From assembly GCF_008329945.1 (NCBI RefSeq), contig NZ_CP035807.1, forward strand, positions 868,001 to 932,000: DNA of 64,000 nt. The letters are read 5' to 3'. Numbering within the stretch: the first letter of the stretch is position 1; each line of letters starts with the position of its first letter. The notes under the pieces are model-generated. The model searched no databases. It saw only the letters and a program-made list of their open reading frames with translations, and was not told the DNA's origin. Shown here piece by piece: positions 25,076-34,611 of the stretch. A program made the translations under genes and the position numbers. The stretch comes from Thiospirochaeta perfilievii. Lineage in GTDB: Bacteria; Spirochaetota; Spirochaetia; DSM-2461.

Positions 25076-26062
25076 ATGGTGAAACCAACTATAAAAGATG
25101 TAGCAAAACTGGCAAATGTCTCTATAGCTACAGTATCTAGGGTTTTAAATAACTTAGATGGTTATAGTAAAAAAACTAAGGATAAAGTAGAAAAGGCGAT
25201 AAAAGAGTTAAATTATGAACCTAATGCTATAGCTAGGGGGTTAGTATCAAAAAACAGTAGAACTATTGGTATACTACTCCCCTATATGCACGGTAGGTTT
25301 AGCGTTGACCTTTTAAGGGGTATCGATAAATATACCCATGAAAATAACTACAGCGTTGTTATTTGCAATACAGACAACAATGGTATTCGTACTATGGAGT
25401 ATATAAAACTCCTTGGGGAGAAACAGGTTGAAGGTATTATTTTTGCCAGTGCAGAGGTAAAAAAAGAGTATGAGGAAGAGTTACTAAAGTTAAACATCCC
25501 CACTATTCTAGTCTCAACTAATGGAATAAGTAACAAACTACCATCTATAAATATAGATAACTATCAGGCAGCTTACTACGCTACACTAGAGTTAATTAAA
25601 AAAGGGCATAAAGATATATGTATGATTAGTGGGCAAAAGGATAATAAGGAGAGTGGAATCCCAAGGGAAGCCGGCTTTAAACAGGCTCTACTAGATAACG
25701 GTTTAGAAGTTAGTGATCAAAAGATATATTATGGGGATTTTACATTTGAATCAGGGATATCAGGTATTACCAAGTTGAAAAAAGACAACCCTAATATGAC
25801 TGCCATATTTACAGCTAGTGATTTAATGGCCCTTGGGGTTTTACAGTATGCATATCAAAAAAGGTTGATTATTCCCCACGAACTTGCAGTTATAGGGTTT
25901 GATGACAGTGAAGATGCAAAAATGTCTGTTCCACCCCTTACAACTATTCACCAACCAATCGAAGAGATGGGTATTTTGGCAGCACAGATGTTAATTGATA
26001 AAAGTATTGTTTTTGAGGATAAAATTCTAAAACACTCAGTTACTATACGGAATACTATTTAA
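25076..26062 (+). CDS. LacI-family transcriptional regulator
   Basis: The 328-residue protein has the LacI HTH at residues 5-30 (IKDVAKLANVSIATVSRVLNN), the hinge-helix region (NYEPNAIARGLVSK) and a periplasmic-binding-protein-like effector domain (FTASDLMALGVLQYA, VIGFDDSE). It most likely represses the divergent GH13 glucosidase through the operators at 24930 and 25054, with an oligosaccharide as inducer. The start follows AGAGGATTA. Confidence 0.93.
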   Translation: MVKPTIKDVAKLANVSIATVSRVLNNLDGYSKKTKDKVEKAIKELNYEPNAIARGLVSKNSRTIGILLPYMHGRFSVDLLRGIDKYTHENNYSVVICNTDNNGIRTMEYIKLLGEKQVEGIIFASAEVKKEYEEELLKLNIPTILVSTNGISNKLPSINIDNYQAAYYATLELIKKGHKDICMISGQKDNKESGIPREAGFKQALLDNGLEVSDQKIYYGDFTFESGISGITKLKKDNPNMTAIFTASDLMALGVLQYAYQKRLIIPHELAVIGFDDSEDAKMSVPPLTTIHQPIEEMGILAAQMLIDKSIVFEDKILKHSVTIRNTI

Positions 26063-26720
26063 TAAATAGAAATTATATTTACCCCCTTCTCTAACCTGTA
26101 ATAAAAACTTACATAACTGTCTAATTTTATTATATAATTATTTAGGTTTTTATATTGTTTATTACTTGTAACTAGAACCTCACTAATAGACGTAAATGGG
26201 ATATACCTATAGTTATACTTATAACCTTTTCTACTATTCCCAGTAATTTCATCTTCTGTATTAATTATGATTAACTCTTTAAAGTTTGTTAAAAATAAAA
26301 CACTGTGTAGAGTATTACCCTTTATCTTATCAATTATATAAGTGCATATAGTTTTGTGTTTTCTACAAAGTTCAGACTCTTCCTGGTATCCAATTAACTC
26401 TAGATTTTCACCTCTTTTAATAAATTTGTTGTATTTGTTATTGAAATAATCTCAGAATAAGCTATGTAGTAACTTGAAATACTTCCATCTCTCTCCTTAA
26501 GAATCTTCATTTTATTTTTATCAAGAATTATAAGCCTATTATATAAAACCATACCTGGCTTCACATCTCTTCTATCAGCGTTAATAGGAAGCTTTATAGC
26601 AAATTCTAAATCATTTTCAAGATTGACATATTCTCTAAAGTGAGATGGAATATCCCAGATATTATCTAATTTAAATATCCATGGCCCAAACATATTATAC
26701 TCTTTTACAAAACTATCCAT
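26059..26720 (-). pseudogene. Unknown 220-residue protein, frameshifted
   Basis: The 5' part (from ATG 26720) encodes 106 residues and stops near 26400. A second frame with normal codon use runs on for another ~115 residues to TAA at 26059, overlapping the convergent lacI stop. One extra A in the AAAA run near 26419-26422 turns 'NLLKEVKI stop' into NLLKRGENLELIGYQEES and joins both halves into 220 residues. I do not recognise the family. The protein is soluble, has no signal peptide, and is rich in beta-type Ile/Val/Tyr stretches (RLIILDKNKMKIL, ELIIINTEDEI) that may be paired PH-like or beta-sandwich modules. It precedes no operon partner except possibly nearby signalling genes. Confidence 0.6.
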
Positions 26721-26745
26721 AAAAACTCCATTCTAATATAATATA

Positions 26746-28629
26746 CTAAAATGTAAAAATGCCTACACTTTCTTTTAATAGTTCAGCTTGGAATTCTAAA
26801 TCCTTTGCATGGCCTAATAAACCTTCCGATGTCCCTGCATTATCCTGGGAAACTTTATTTAACTGAGTAATAGCTATATTTATCTGCTTAATACCTATAT
26901 TCATCTCTTGGGTAGCACCACTTATTTGATGCACTAAGAGGGATGACTTTTCCATATCTGGTAAAATTACACTTAGTTGATCCCCTGCTTTAGATGATAG
27001 GTCAACACCAACCCTAGTTAACTCTTCTATATCTTGGGCGGCACTTTTACTTCTTTGTGCTAATTTTGTAACTTCTGCAGCAACAACAGCAAATCCCTTA
27101 CCAGCCTCACCAGCTCTTGCAGCTTCTATTGCTGCATTTAATGCTAAAATATTTGTCTGGTTAGCTATATCACTAATAATAATTATTTTTTCTGCAATCT
27201 CTTTCATAGAATTTACAAAGAGTTTTGTTGATCCATAACACTGGCTAATCCCAAGGGTAGCTGCTTCAGTAAGATCTTCACTTAGTCTAGAACTATTTTC
27301 ATTTTGTTGTATATTTGCTCCAAACTCTTCAAGGGTTGTAGAGATCTCTTCTACAGAGCTAGACTGAAGTATTGCCCCAGAAGAGACTTTGTCCGATTGA
27401 GAATTCAGATTTTTTGATGAGTCTAAAATAGAATCAGCTCCATCAGTTATCTCATTTATTATTGAACGTAAATTCAATTTCATCTGGTTTAAAGCCTCTA
27501 TTAATTGACCTATCTCATCCTTATTTCTAACACTTATCTCTTTTGATAGATCCCCCTTTGATATAGCAATTGAAAAATCCATAGCTTTTATTATGTTCCT
27601 AATTATAGGTTTTAAAATATTTGAAAATGTAATAAGAAACAAAAATATGGATATAATAACGCTAACAGTTATAATATACAAAAATTTATTGATATACCTA
27701 TAAAGGTCACTCTCATAAATTGAGACACAAATATAAGAGTCATAGGGGGCAAAATATTTAAAATACTGATACTTCCACCTTCCTTCCCGACTCTCTGGCC
27801 ATTTATACCTAGATTTATACTCCCCATTAGAAGCACTCACTATCTGTCTAAAAAATACACTATTCTTAAAATTATCTCCCTCTAATGATGGGTGTATAAT
27901 AAACTCTCCTGTAGAGTCTATTAAAAATGGATACCCTTCTCCATAGTAGGATTTTTTATTAAAAACATTTTTTAGAAAGCTATAATCCTTCTCTTTTATT
28001 CCCACATAGAGTATTCCCTCTATTTTTCCATTAACATATATGGGTTCATAGGCTGTTAGAAACCAATCATTAACTACATAGGCTCTTCCATAAAATGTTT
28101 TACCACTTTCAATCTCCTTTATAACACTAGAGCTATTAGGAATGTATGTACCTACCGCTCTTTTATTATCTAGAGTTGTTACATTAGTTGAAATCCTTAG
28201 ATAACCATCATCTACCTTTTGAAAAATTGTAGCGGTCTCAACAGACTTACTCTTAATTAAATCTACAATTTCATAGTTTTTATATAGGGATTTACCACTT
28301 AACATCCACCTAGAAATTTTATACTCCCTAGACTCTTTAGTTATCTGGTTAATACCTTCTACATATATCTCTTCCCCACTATCAACAATATCACCAGATT
28401 GATATAGGATGTTGTGGGCTAGGTTTAATGAGACATTAACTGTCTCCTGTTTCTGTTCAACATGGCCTTTTAACAGGGTGTGTAGATCATCTAAATGACT
28501 TAACATCTCTTGATCTGTTGTTATTATGTAGCTAGATTTTTGAGACTGATAAACAACAATTGCTAAAATGGTAAAAATAACGACTAAAAGAATAAATGTT
28601 ATTAAGTTTATCTTATTTTTTAAATTCAT
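26746..28629 (-). CDS. Methyl-accepting chemotaxis protein, Cache-HAMP-MCP
   Basis: A 627-residue receptor. One N-terminal transmembrane helix (residues ~10-27), a large periplasmic sensor of Cache type (~30-310, with [17 protein letters not shown] and [22 protein letters not shown]), a second helix (~315-340), HAMP and the cytoplasmic signalling hairpin. The tip sequence [36 protein letters not shown] is the conserved CheA/CheW-binding region. The ligand is unknown; Cache domains usually bind small molecules such as amino or organic acids. No che genes are in this window. Confidence 0.95.
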   Translation of the reverse strand: MNLKNKINLITFILLVVIFTILAIVVYQSQKSSYIITTDQEMLSHLDDLHTLLKGHVEQKQETVNVSLNLAHNILYQSGDIVDSGEEIYVEGINQITKESREYKISRWMLSGKSLYKNYEIVDLIKSKSVETATIFQKVDDGYLRISTNVTTLDNKRAVGTYIPNSSSVIKEIESGKTFYGRAYVVNDWFLTAYEPIYVNGKIEGILYVGIKEKDYSFLKNVFNKKSYYGEGYPFLIDSTGEFIIHPSLEGDNFKNSVFFRQIVSASNGEYKSRYKWPESREGRWKYQYFKYFAPYDSYICVSIYESDLYRYINKFLYIITVSVIISIFLFLITFSNILKPIIRNIIKAMDFSIAISKGDLSKEISVRNKDEIGQLIEALNQMKLNLRSIINEITDGADSILDSSKNLNSQSDKVSSGAILQSSSVEEISTTLEEFGANIQQNENSSRLSEDLTEAATLGISQCYGSTKLFVNSMKEIAEKIIIISDIANQTNILALNAAIEAARAGEAGKGFAVVAAEVTKLAQRSKSAAQDIEELTRVGVDLSSKAGDQLSVILPDMEKSSLLVHQISGATQEMNIGIKQINIAITQLNKVSQDNAGTSEGLLGHAKDLEFQAELLKESVGIFTF

Positions 28630-28701
28630 AATATCTCACTTTTTTTTAATTATTTAACTAAATATAGTTCATATTAAAACAGTTTACAGAGGAATTACTT
28701 A

Positions 28702-30795
28702 TTATTTTTTTAAAATATGATCTAGAAGCTTACCTAATTGATAGTTTCTGTATGGTTTATGTATAAAACCATCTAAACCATTACTCTTAAGCTCTTGAAT
28801 GTTTCCATCCTTTGTAAAGCCTGATGATATTATAATTCTACAATCCTTATCTATCTCTCTTAACTTGTAAAAGGCCTCATAACCACTCATTACTGGCATA
28901 ACCATATCCATAATTACAACATCAATACTATTTCTATTTTTTTTATATATATCTATGGCTTCTAACCCATTTGCTGCTAAAAATACGTTATACCCCATAC
29001 CCTTTAACATCTTTTCACCTGTTAATCTTAATAAATCCTCATCATCGACAAAAAGAATATTACCAGCACCATTTATAATTTTTTTTTCCTCTATTAGTAC
29101 CGACTCATCCTCTACAGTACTACAGGGTATATAGATATGAAATACGGTTCCAAAGTTCATAGCACTATAGACACTTATAATTCCATTATGCTCCTTTACA
29201 ACACCGTAAACAGTAGATAGTCCTAAACCTGTTCCTTTCCCCTGCTCTTTAGTTGTAAAAAAAGGTTCAAAAATCTTTTTAATATTCTTTGAGGAAATTC
29301 CCTGTCCATTATCCCTAAAATCAATTTTTATATAGTTCCCTGGTTCTACATCGAAGGTAGAATCTTTACAGTACTCTGCATCTAAATATATATTTTTTGT
29401 ACTAATAGTAATCTCTCCACCATTTGGCATAGCATGGGATGAGTTTATACCTAGGTTAATTATAACATTTTGTAGATTTGTTTTATCACCTAAGACCTTA
29501 TCATTTTCAGCGCTTTTATTAACTTTTATTATATTTTTTTTATCAATACTCTTATCAAGGATCCCAACAGACTCATCTATTAATTCATGTAGATATATAT
29601 TATTTAATGAGGATACGTTTTTACTTGAAAAGGTTAATAACTTATTTGTTAAATCACTTGCTCTAGATACGGCTTGGATTATTAAGTCTACATATTTTAA
29701 GCCTTTCTCATCTAACTTTAGTTTAGGAGATTTTAGTAGTTCTGCTGCACCTATAACACCTGATAACATATTGTTGAAGTCGTGGGCTACTCCCCCTGCT
29801 AACTGTCCTACAGCCTCTAATCTTTGGCTGTGGGCTAACTTCTCAACTAACTCATCCTTCTCTATCTCTCTAGCTATTTTATCACTTATATCTCTAAATA
29901 TAATAACTATAGAACTTTTATTCCCCCTATTATCATACATAGGGCCAGCGCTGTGTGAAACATAATACTTAGATTTATCTTTAGAGTGTAAAACTGTATC
30001 GCTATTTTCTTCTATATATTGACCATACTTTAAAACTCTAGATACGGGATTTTCCATTGGAGTGTTATTACTTGCTGATACGATATTAAATACTTTGTTT
30101 AGTTTCTCCCCCTTTACATCCATTAGTTTATAACCAGTTAACTTTTCCGAATATGTATTCATTTTTTCTATATTAGAGTCTAGATCTGTAATAATTATTG
30201 CATTACCAGTGGAGCTAAACATAATAAGAAGTTCTTCATCCCTACTAACTCCGTGGCCAATAAGCTCTAGAATCTGGGCTAAAAAGTTTAAAATTATCTT
30301 TACCTGTTCCTCTTTTATACTAAGAATACTATTATAAGCCTCTATGTAGCCCTCAACATCCTTTATTCCAACTTCTTCTGCCTGATTTCTAAAATACTCT
30401 TCATTAGGTTTATCCCCCTGGATAAAAAATTGACCAATGTAGAGATTTCCTAGGTGTCTTCCACTTATAATAATTGGAATAGCTGCATCGATAAGGCCAT
30501 TTTGACACTTATAGATGGTATAATTCTCACCTGATTTTATTTGTGTATTTAAAAAATTGTCACTCTCTAGACACCGTTTTAGTGTTATTGGGTTTTTACG
30601 ATGGTATTTAGTACACAAATCCTGCCAACCTGTTGCGACAAGAATGGTTCCATCTATATCAGCAATTGCTGTTGCAAGACCTGTTATTTCAGTAAAAGAC
30701 AGACATAAAGAGTTTAAAAAATCTCTATCTAGTAGATCTAGTATTCTTAATTTACTTATAGATTCAAAATGTTCACTACTTGTAATTTTTTCCAA
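28702..30795 (-). CDS. Hybrid histidine kinase, PocR-PAS-HisKA-HATPase-REC
   Basis: A 697-residue soluble sensor. Residues ~20-180 are a PocR ligand-binding domain (FTEITGLATAIADIDGTIL, then NGLIDAAIPIIISGRHLGNLYIGQF), a family known to sense small hydrocarbon derivatives. A PAS domain, HisKA with GQLAGGVAHDFNNMLS (the phospho-His), a HATPase (DNGQGIS, GTGLGLSTVYGVV) and a C-terminal receiver (ILFVDDED, VVIMDMVMP with phospho-Asp, HKP) follow. No transmembrane helices, so it senses a cytoplasmic signal. Confidence 0.95.
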   Translation of the reverse strand: MEKITSSEHFESISKLRILDLLDRDFLNSLCLSFTEITGLATAIADIDGTILVATGWQDLCTKYHRKNPITLKRCLESDNFLNTQIKSGENYTIYKCQNGLIDAAIPIIISGRHLGNLYIGQFFIQGDKPNEEYFRNQAEEVGIKDVEGYIEAYNSILSIKEEQVKIILNFLAQILELIGHGVSRDEELLIMFSSTGNAIIITDLDSNIEKMNTYSEKLTGYKLMDVKGEKLNKVFNIVSASNNTPMENPVSRVLKYGQYIEENSDTVLHSKDKSKYYVSHSAGPMYDNRGNKSSIVIIFRDISDKIAREIEKDELVEKLAHSQRLEAVGQLAGGVAHDFNNMLSGVIGAAELLKSPKLKLDEKGLKYVDLIIQAVSRASDLTNKLLTFSSKNVSSLNNIYLHELIDESVGILDKSIDKKNIIKVNKSAENDKVLGDKTNLQNVIINLGINSSHAMPNGGEITISTKNIYLDAEYCKDSTFDVEPGNYIKIDFRDNGQGISSKNIKKIFEPFFTTKEQGKGTGLGLSTVYGVVKEHNGIISVYSAMNFGTVFHIYIPCSTVEDESVLIEEKKIINGAGNILFVDDEDLLRLTGEKMLKGMGYNVFLAANGLEAIDIYKKNRNSIDVVIMDMVMPVMSGYEAFYKLREIDKDCRIIISSGFTKDGNIQELKSNGLDGFIHKPYRNYQLGKLLDHILKK

Positions 30796-30800
30796 AAGAG

Positions 30801-30844
30801 TCCCTCAAAACAATTATAGTTAAAAATAATTATATTTTGTGGGA
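30801..30844. repeat. Imperfect hairpin with T tail
   Basis: TCCC-CAAAA-rich left arm pairs imperfectly with TTTTG-GGGA at the right, closing on AATTAT/ATAATT, followed on the plus strand by eight T. Both flanking genes run on the minus strand, so the orientation does not fit a simple terminator; it may be structural only. Confidence 0.3.
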
Positions 30845-30866
30845 TTTTTTTTCCTTTGAGTAGTTT

Positions 30867-31451
30867 TTATAATATAGGTCTAAACTCACCCTCTTCTAAG
30901 GGTTTTAAATCTCGATGATATTTTGGGTCCATACTATTAAACCAGCACTCTAGAATTTGCAGAGAATCCCCATGGGATACAATTAAAATATCCATATCTT
31001 TCATCTCTAGTTCTACTCTTTTTACAAATGAAGATGTTCTATTATATACAGATTTTACAGATTCAACGTTAAAGTTCTTATGTTCGGGGTCTATTCTATC
31101 CCTATCCCAAACAATTTTATAATTTTTATTGCTTTTAAGATCAAAATCACCAAAAAACCTCTCTTTTAAGTCTGTTATATACTCAATATTTATAAGCCCT
31201 AAACTCTTTGCTACTATTAAGCTAGTCTCTATAGTACGTTTAAATGGGGATGAGTATATTAAATAGGGTTTATTAATAATTTTTTTACTTTTTAACAAGA
31301 TATCTCTTTTACCTAGATCTGTTAAACCGTATTCTGAAATTCCAATATCCAAATCACTGACAATTAACCCATCTCTATTTGCAATACTATTACCGTGTCT
31401 TAATAAATAGTACCTATTATTTAAATCTCTTATCAAAATTAACTCCAACAT
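30867..31451 (-). CDS. Histidine phosphatase family protein
   Basis: A 194-residue phosphoglycerate-mutase-like phosphatase: YYLLRHGNSIAN carries the phospho-His, YSSPFKRTIET the second Arg, and IVSHGDSLQI the second His. The substrate is unknown. It is distinct from the cobC-like paralogue in the cob operon, to which it shows only family-level similarity. It lies 23 bases after an AcuI-like reductase gene, so the two may be co-transcribed. Confidence 0.85.
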   Translation of the reverse strand: MLELILIRDLNNRYYLLRHGNSIANRDGLIVSDLDIGISEYGLTDLGKRDILLKSKKIINKPYLIYSSPFKRTIETSLIVAKSLGLINIEYITDLKERFFGDFDLKSNKNYKIVWDRDRIDPEHKNFNVESVKSVYNRTSSFVKRVELEMKDMDILIVSHGDSLQILECWFNSMDPKYHRDLKPLEEGEFRPIL

Positions 31452-31474
31452 TTGTTATCAGTTTCTTTAAGCTC

Positions 31475-32467
31475 TTAGGAGCATCTGATAATAGTCCGGC
31501 CCTTTAATTTCCCTTTAAGCATCAGCTCCACTTTTTCATTTATTTTATCGAAAGTGATCTCTTCATAACTATTTAATAAAACTTCTGACTTCCAAGGTCC
31601 TGCTAGTTTCTCCCATACAATCTCTCTAGAACTCATTGGATAATTTTGAGAATCAATACCTATAAGGGTTACACCTCTTAAGATAAATGGAAATACTGTT
31701 AGGTCTAACTTAGGAGACGCTACATTACCACAACATGTAACAACTCCTCCAGGAATTGTGGTTTTAATTATATTTTCTAAAATAGTTCCACCTACCGTAT
31801 CAATTGCCCCAATATATAGAGGTTTTAATAGAGGTCTCTTATCTGTATTCTCAAACTCACTTCTAGATATTACATTTTTAGCCCCAAGTTCTATTAACTT
31901 CTCTTTTTCTGACTCTTTTCCTGTAACAGCTGTTACAAAATAGCCTAATTTGTTAAGGATAGCGATACTAAGTGAACCTACACCACCAGTGGCTCCGGTT
32001 ACAACAATATCTCCATCATTGGGTTTTATAAGTTGAGTAAGACGTAATATAGATATTCCAGCGGTTAAACCAGCTGTACCGTAGATCATTGCTTCCTTCA
32101 TAGATAACCCTTTGGGCAGTTTAACAACCCAAGCTGAAGGTACCCTTATATACTCACCAAAGCCACCATCAGTATTCATCCCAAGGTCGTAGCTTGTAAC
32201 AATAACCTCCTCATTAATACTAAAGGTACTATCTTCTGACTCAACAATTACACCTACAGCGTCAATCCCTGGTGTATGGGGGTAATTTTTTGTCACACCT
32301 CTATTTCCACTTACGGATAAAGCGTCTTTATAGTTTAGAGATGAGTAGTGAACCTTGATTAAAAGCTCTCCATTAGGAAGATCACTCAAATTCCTTTGTG
32401 TGATCTCTCCAATAAAATTATTCTCTTTTTCTGTAACAACAAAAGCTTTAAATTGACTCTTTTCCAT
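31475..32467 (-). CDS. YhdH/AcuI-family zinc-free quinone/acrylyl-CoA reductase
   Basis: A 330-residue medium-chain dehydrogenase/reductase. YSSLNYKDALSVSGNRGV and YPHTPGIDAVGVI match the YhdH/YhfP/AcuI subgroup, and VTGATGGVGSLSIAIL is the NADPH-binding loop. No zinc ligands are apparent. Characterised members reduce acryloyl-CoA or quinones with NADPH; the substrate here is not determinable. Confidence 0.88.
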   Translation of the reverse strand: MEKSQFKAFVVTEKENNFIGEITQRNLSDLPNGELLIKVHYSSLNYKDALSVSGNRGVTKNYPHTPGIDAVGVIVESEDSTFSINEEVIVTSYDLGMNTDGGFGEYIRVPSAWVVKLPKGLSMKEAMIYGTAGLTAGISILRLTQLIKPNDGDIVVTGATGGVGSLSIAILNKLGYFVTAVTGKESEKEKLIELGAKNVISRSEFENTDKRPLLKPLYIGAIDTVGGTILENIIKTTIPGGVVTCCGNVASPKLDLTVFPFILRGVTLIGIDSQNYPMSSREIVWEKLAGPWKSEVLLNSYEEITFDKINEKVELMLKGKLKGRTIIRCS

Positions 32468-32545
32468 AATCTCTTCCTTTTAATATATAGCTATATATAA
32501 GGTAAAATAATTATTGAAAGTTTTCTATTCTAATTTAAATAAAAG

Positions 32546-32644
32546 CTATTTATTCTTTTTATCTAATTTTTTCTGTTTTTTTTCCTTAGGGGTTAAGGAT
32601 GGTTTTGTCTTTACATCTTTTTTACCCTTATCTTTTTCACCCAT
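32546..32644 (-). CDS. Lysine-rich 32-residue small protein
   Basis: A short frame with a near-ideal AGGAG ribosome-binding site 8 bases before its ATG. It encodes MGEKDKGKKDVKTKPSLTPKEKKQ and a further basic tail ending in KKNK; over 40% of residues are Lys, with no hydrophobic core. The strong translation signal in an otherwise empty 233-bp gap supports a real gene. Such small basic proteins occur in other bacteria but have no known role; nucleic-acid binding is only a guess. Confidence 0.65.
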   Translation of the reverse strand: MGEKDKGKKDVKTKPSLTPKEKKQKKLDKKNK

Positions 32645-32700
32645 TTTTAAATCTCCTAGATATATTATATCATAAAAATTAAATTAAAACCCTTATATAA

Positions 32701-34536
32701 TCAGTAAAACCTCTTTCTACTACTTAAAAGCATAAGATTTTTTAACTCTATAATACTTTCAGAACTTATCCACTTCTCCTCAAACTCTTTATATTGTACA
32801 AGGGTTGCAATGGAGGCAATAGTTTTTAAATGCAAAACCCTCTTTTCCTTTGTACCACCTAATAGAAAGATAGCTTTAACAGCATTCTCATTATCTGTAA
32901 ACTTTATTCCATCCTTACATCTTATTACTGTTAAAAATATTTTATCCATACCATCAATAATAATATGGGGTATTGCAAGAAAATCGGAAACCGCTGTATT
33001 TGAACTTTTCTCTCTTTCTAAAAACCGTGATATAACTTCATTTTTATCCATATCAACTTCTTCAGAGATACTTTTACCTACAATATTTAAGAGTTCCTCA
33101 AAATTGTGTGGCTCATTTATATCGATTATATTTGCATTCTTAATTAAGTTATCAAAGTTATCCTGCTCAATATTATCCCGATTTATTAAAACTTCCCTTA
33201 ACTCATCTTCTAAAAGGTTGTCAGTCAACTTTCCATCTGTAACTCTTTTTAATAGGTATAAAAGTGCTGATTCTCGACTTTTTATCTTTCTTCCATAAAA
33301 CATATAGAGACAAAAACTAATAAATATAAAAGAGAGACTTATCTCTATTGCCTCTTTACCTAAATCTATAATAAAAAATGTAAATAGTATAACACAGGCT
33401 ATCTGCAAAAACGGGTATAATGGTGTTTTAAAGCTTGGTTTATAGTTTGTTATCTTACTCTCCCTTAATACTATTACTGAGATATTTGTTAAAACATAGG
33501 ATGTTAGAATTACAGTTGATGCTGATTTTACAAGTATTTCTAGGGGTAGTAATAGGGACAAAAATATTAAAGTCCCTGTAATAACAATAGCGACTGTAGG
33601 TGTATTGTACTTTTTATTTACAGCCCCAATATTTCTTGGTAATAACTGGTCCCGGCTTAAAGCCATAGGGTATCTAGATGCGGACATAATTCCTGCATTT
33701 GCTGTGGTAAAAAAAGCGAGCATTGATGCTATAACAATTACTAAATATCCAATCTGTCCGGTTAGAACTTTTGCTGAATCTGCAACTGGAGTTAAAGAAG
33801 CTCTAAAAAGATCTGGGTCTAAAGTCCCTGTAATAACAAATGTAATTAATCCATAAAAAACTGTTACAACAACAATTGAGGCTATCATTCCCAATGGGAT
33901 GTTTCTTTTAGGATTTATCATCTCCTCTGATAAATTAGCAACATTTAAAAGTCCACCAAAGGATATAAATATAAATCCTGATGTTATTAATAGGTCGTTA
34001 ATCTTGACTGTTAAAAATGGGGTAAAATGTGAAGCTTTAACCTGGGGAAGTCCTACAATAATAAATAGTAACATAATTGATAGTAGTCCTGTTACCATAA
34101 TTGTTTGAAATACAGCAGCCTCTTTAACTCCCCTAATATTGATTATTACAAAAAAAAGACAAAATAAAAATGATGTTATTATCATATTAAAACCTGTGTA
34201 GATATAGATAATCTCAGAGATACCAAAAATAGCAAATGCACTTTTTAGGGATAGGGCAACCCAACCTAAAAAACCTGATATGGAACCAAACATAGGACCA
34301 AAGGTTTTGTTAATAAAGTAATAGTCTCCCCCAGCCTTTGGCATTGCAGTTGATAACTCAATAACACTTAATATCCCTAACAAACCAAGAATACCTGCAA
34401 TAGAATATGAGATAAATAGTGCAGGACCCGCTTTAGAAAAAGCTAACCCTGGTAATATAAAAATACCAGAACTTATCATAGCCCCAGAGGCTATACTAAA
34501 AACACCAAAAAATGACAATTTTTTTTCTAAATTCAT
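32701..34536 (-). CDS. APC-family amino acid permease fused to a PTS EIIA-2-like domain
   Basis: Residues ~5-420 form a 12-helix APC transporter (SGAMISSGIFILPGLAF, the GGDYYF loop, ANAGIMSASRYPMALSRDQLLP). After a charged linker, residues ~460-610 resemble a fructose/mannitol-type EIIA: FLAIPHIIIDG contains the histidine that is phosphorylated in EIIA-2 proteins, followed by FLLGGTKEKRVLHLKTIASIA. The PTS phosphorelay, or nitrogen-PTS equivalent, may thus control amino-acid uptake. ATG 34536 is preserved from the frame's TTG 34542 since GAGAGG precedes it. Confidence 0.88.
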   Translation of the reverse strand: MNLEKKLSFFGVFSIASGAMISSGIFILPGLAFSKAGPALFISYSIAGILGLLGILSVIELSTAMPKAGGDYYFINKTFGPMFGSISGFLGWVALSLKSAFAIFGISEIIYIYTGFNMIITSFLFCLFFVIINIRGVKEAAVFQTIMVTGLLSIMLLFIIVGLPQVKASHFTPFLTVKINDLLITSGFIFISFGGLLNVANLSEEMINPKRNIPLGMIASIVVVTVFYGLITFVITGTLDPDLFRASLTPVADSAKVLTGQIGYLVIVIASMLAFFTTANAGIMSASRYPMALSRDQLLPRNIGAVNKKYNTPTVAIVITGTLIFLSLLLPLEILVKSASTVILTSYVLTNISVIVLRESKITNYKPSFKTPLYPFLQIACVILFTFFIIDLGKEAIEISLSFIFISFCLYMFYGRKIKSRESALLYLLKRVTDGKLTDNLLEDELREVLINRDNIEQDNFDNLIKNANIIDINEPHNFEELLNIVGKSISEEVDMDKNEVISRFLEREKSSNTAVSDFLAIPHIIIDGMDKIFLTVIRCKDGIKFTDNENAVKAIFLLGGTKEKRVLHLKTIASIATLVQYKEFEEKWISSESIIELKNLMLLSSRKRFY

Positions 34537-34611
34537 GTACAAACCTCTCTTTATTCATATATTTAAAAGTATAAGAAAGGGTATTTATTATCGCAAGTTT
34601 TTATTAAAAAA

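Noticed and set aside
32810-33298. 162-residue plus-strand frame inside the permease-EIIA gene
   Set aside because: Antisense shadow of the conserved EIIA region with no start signal.
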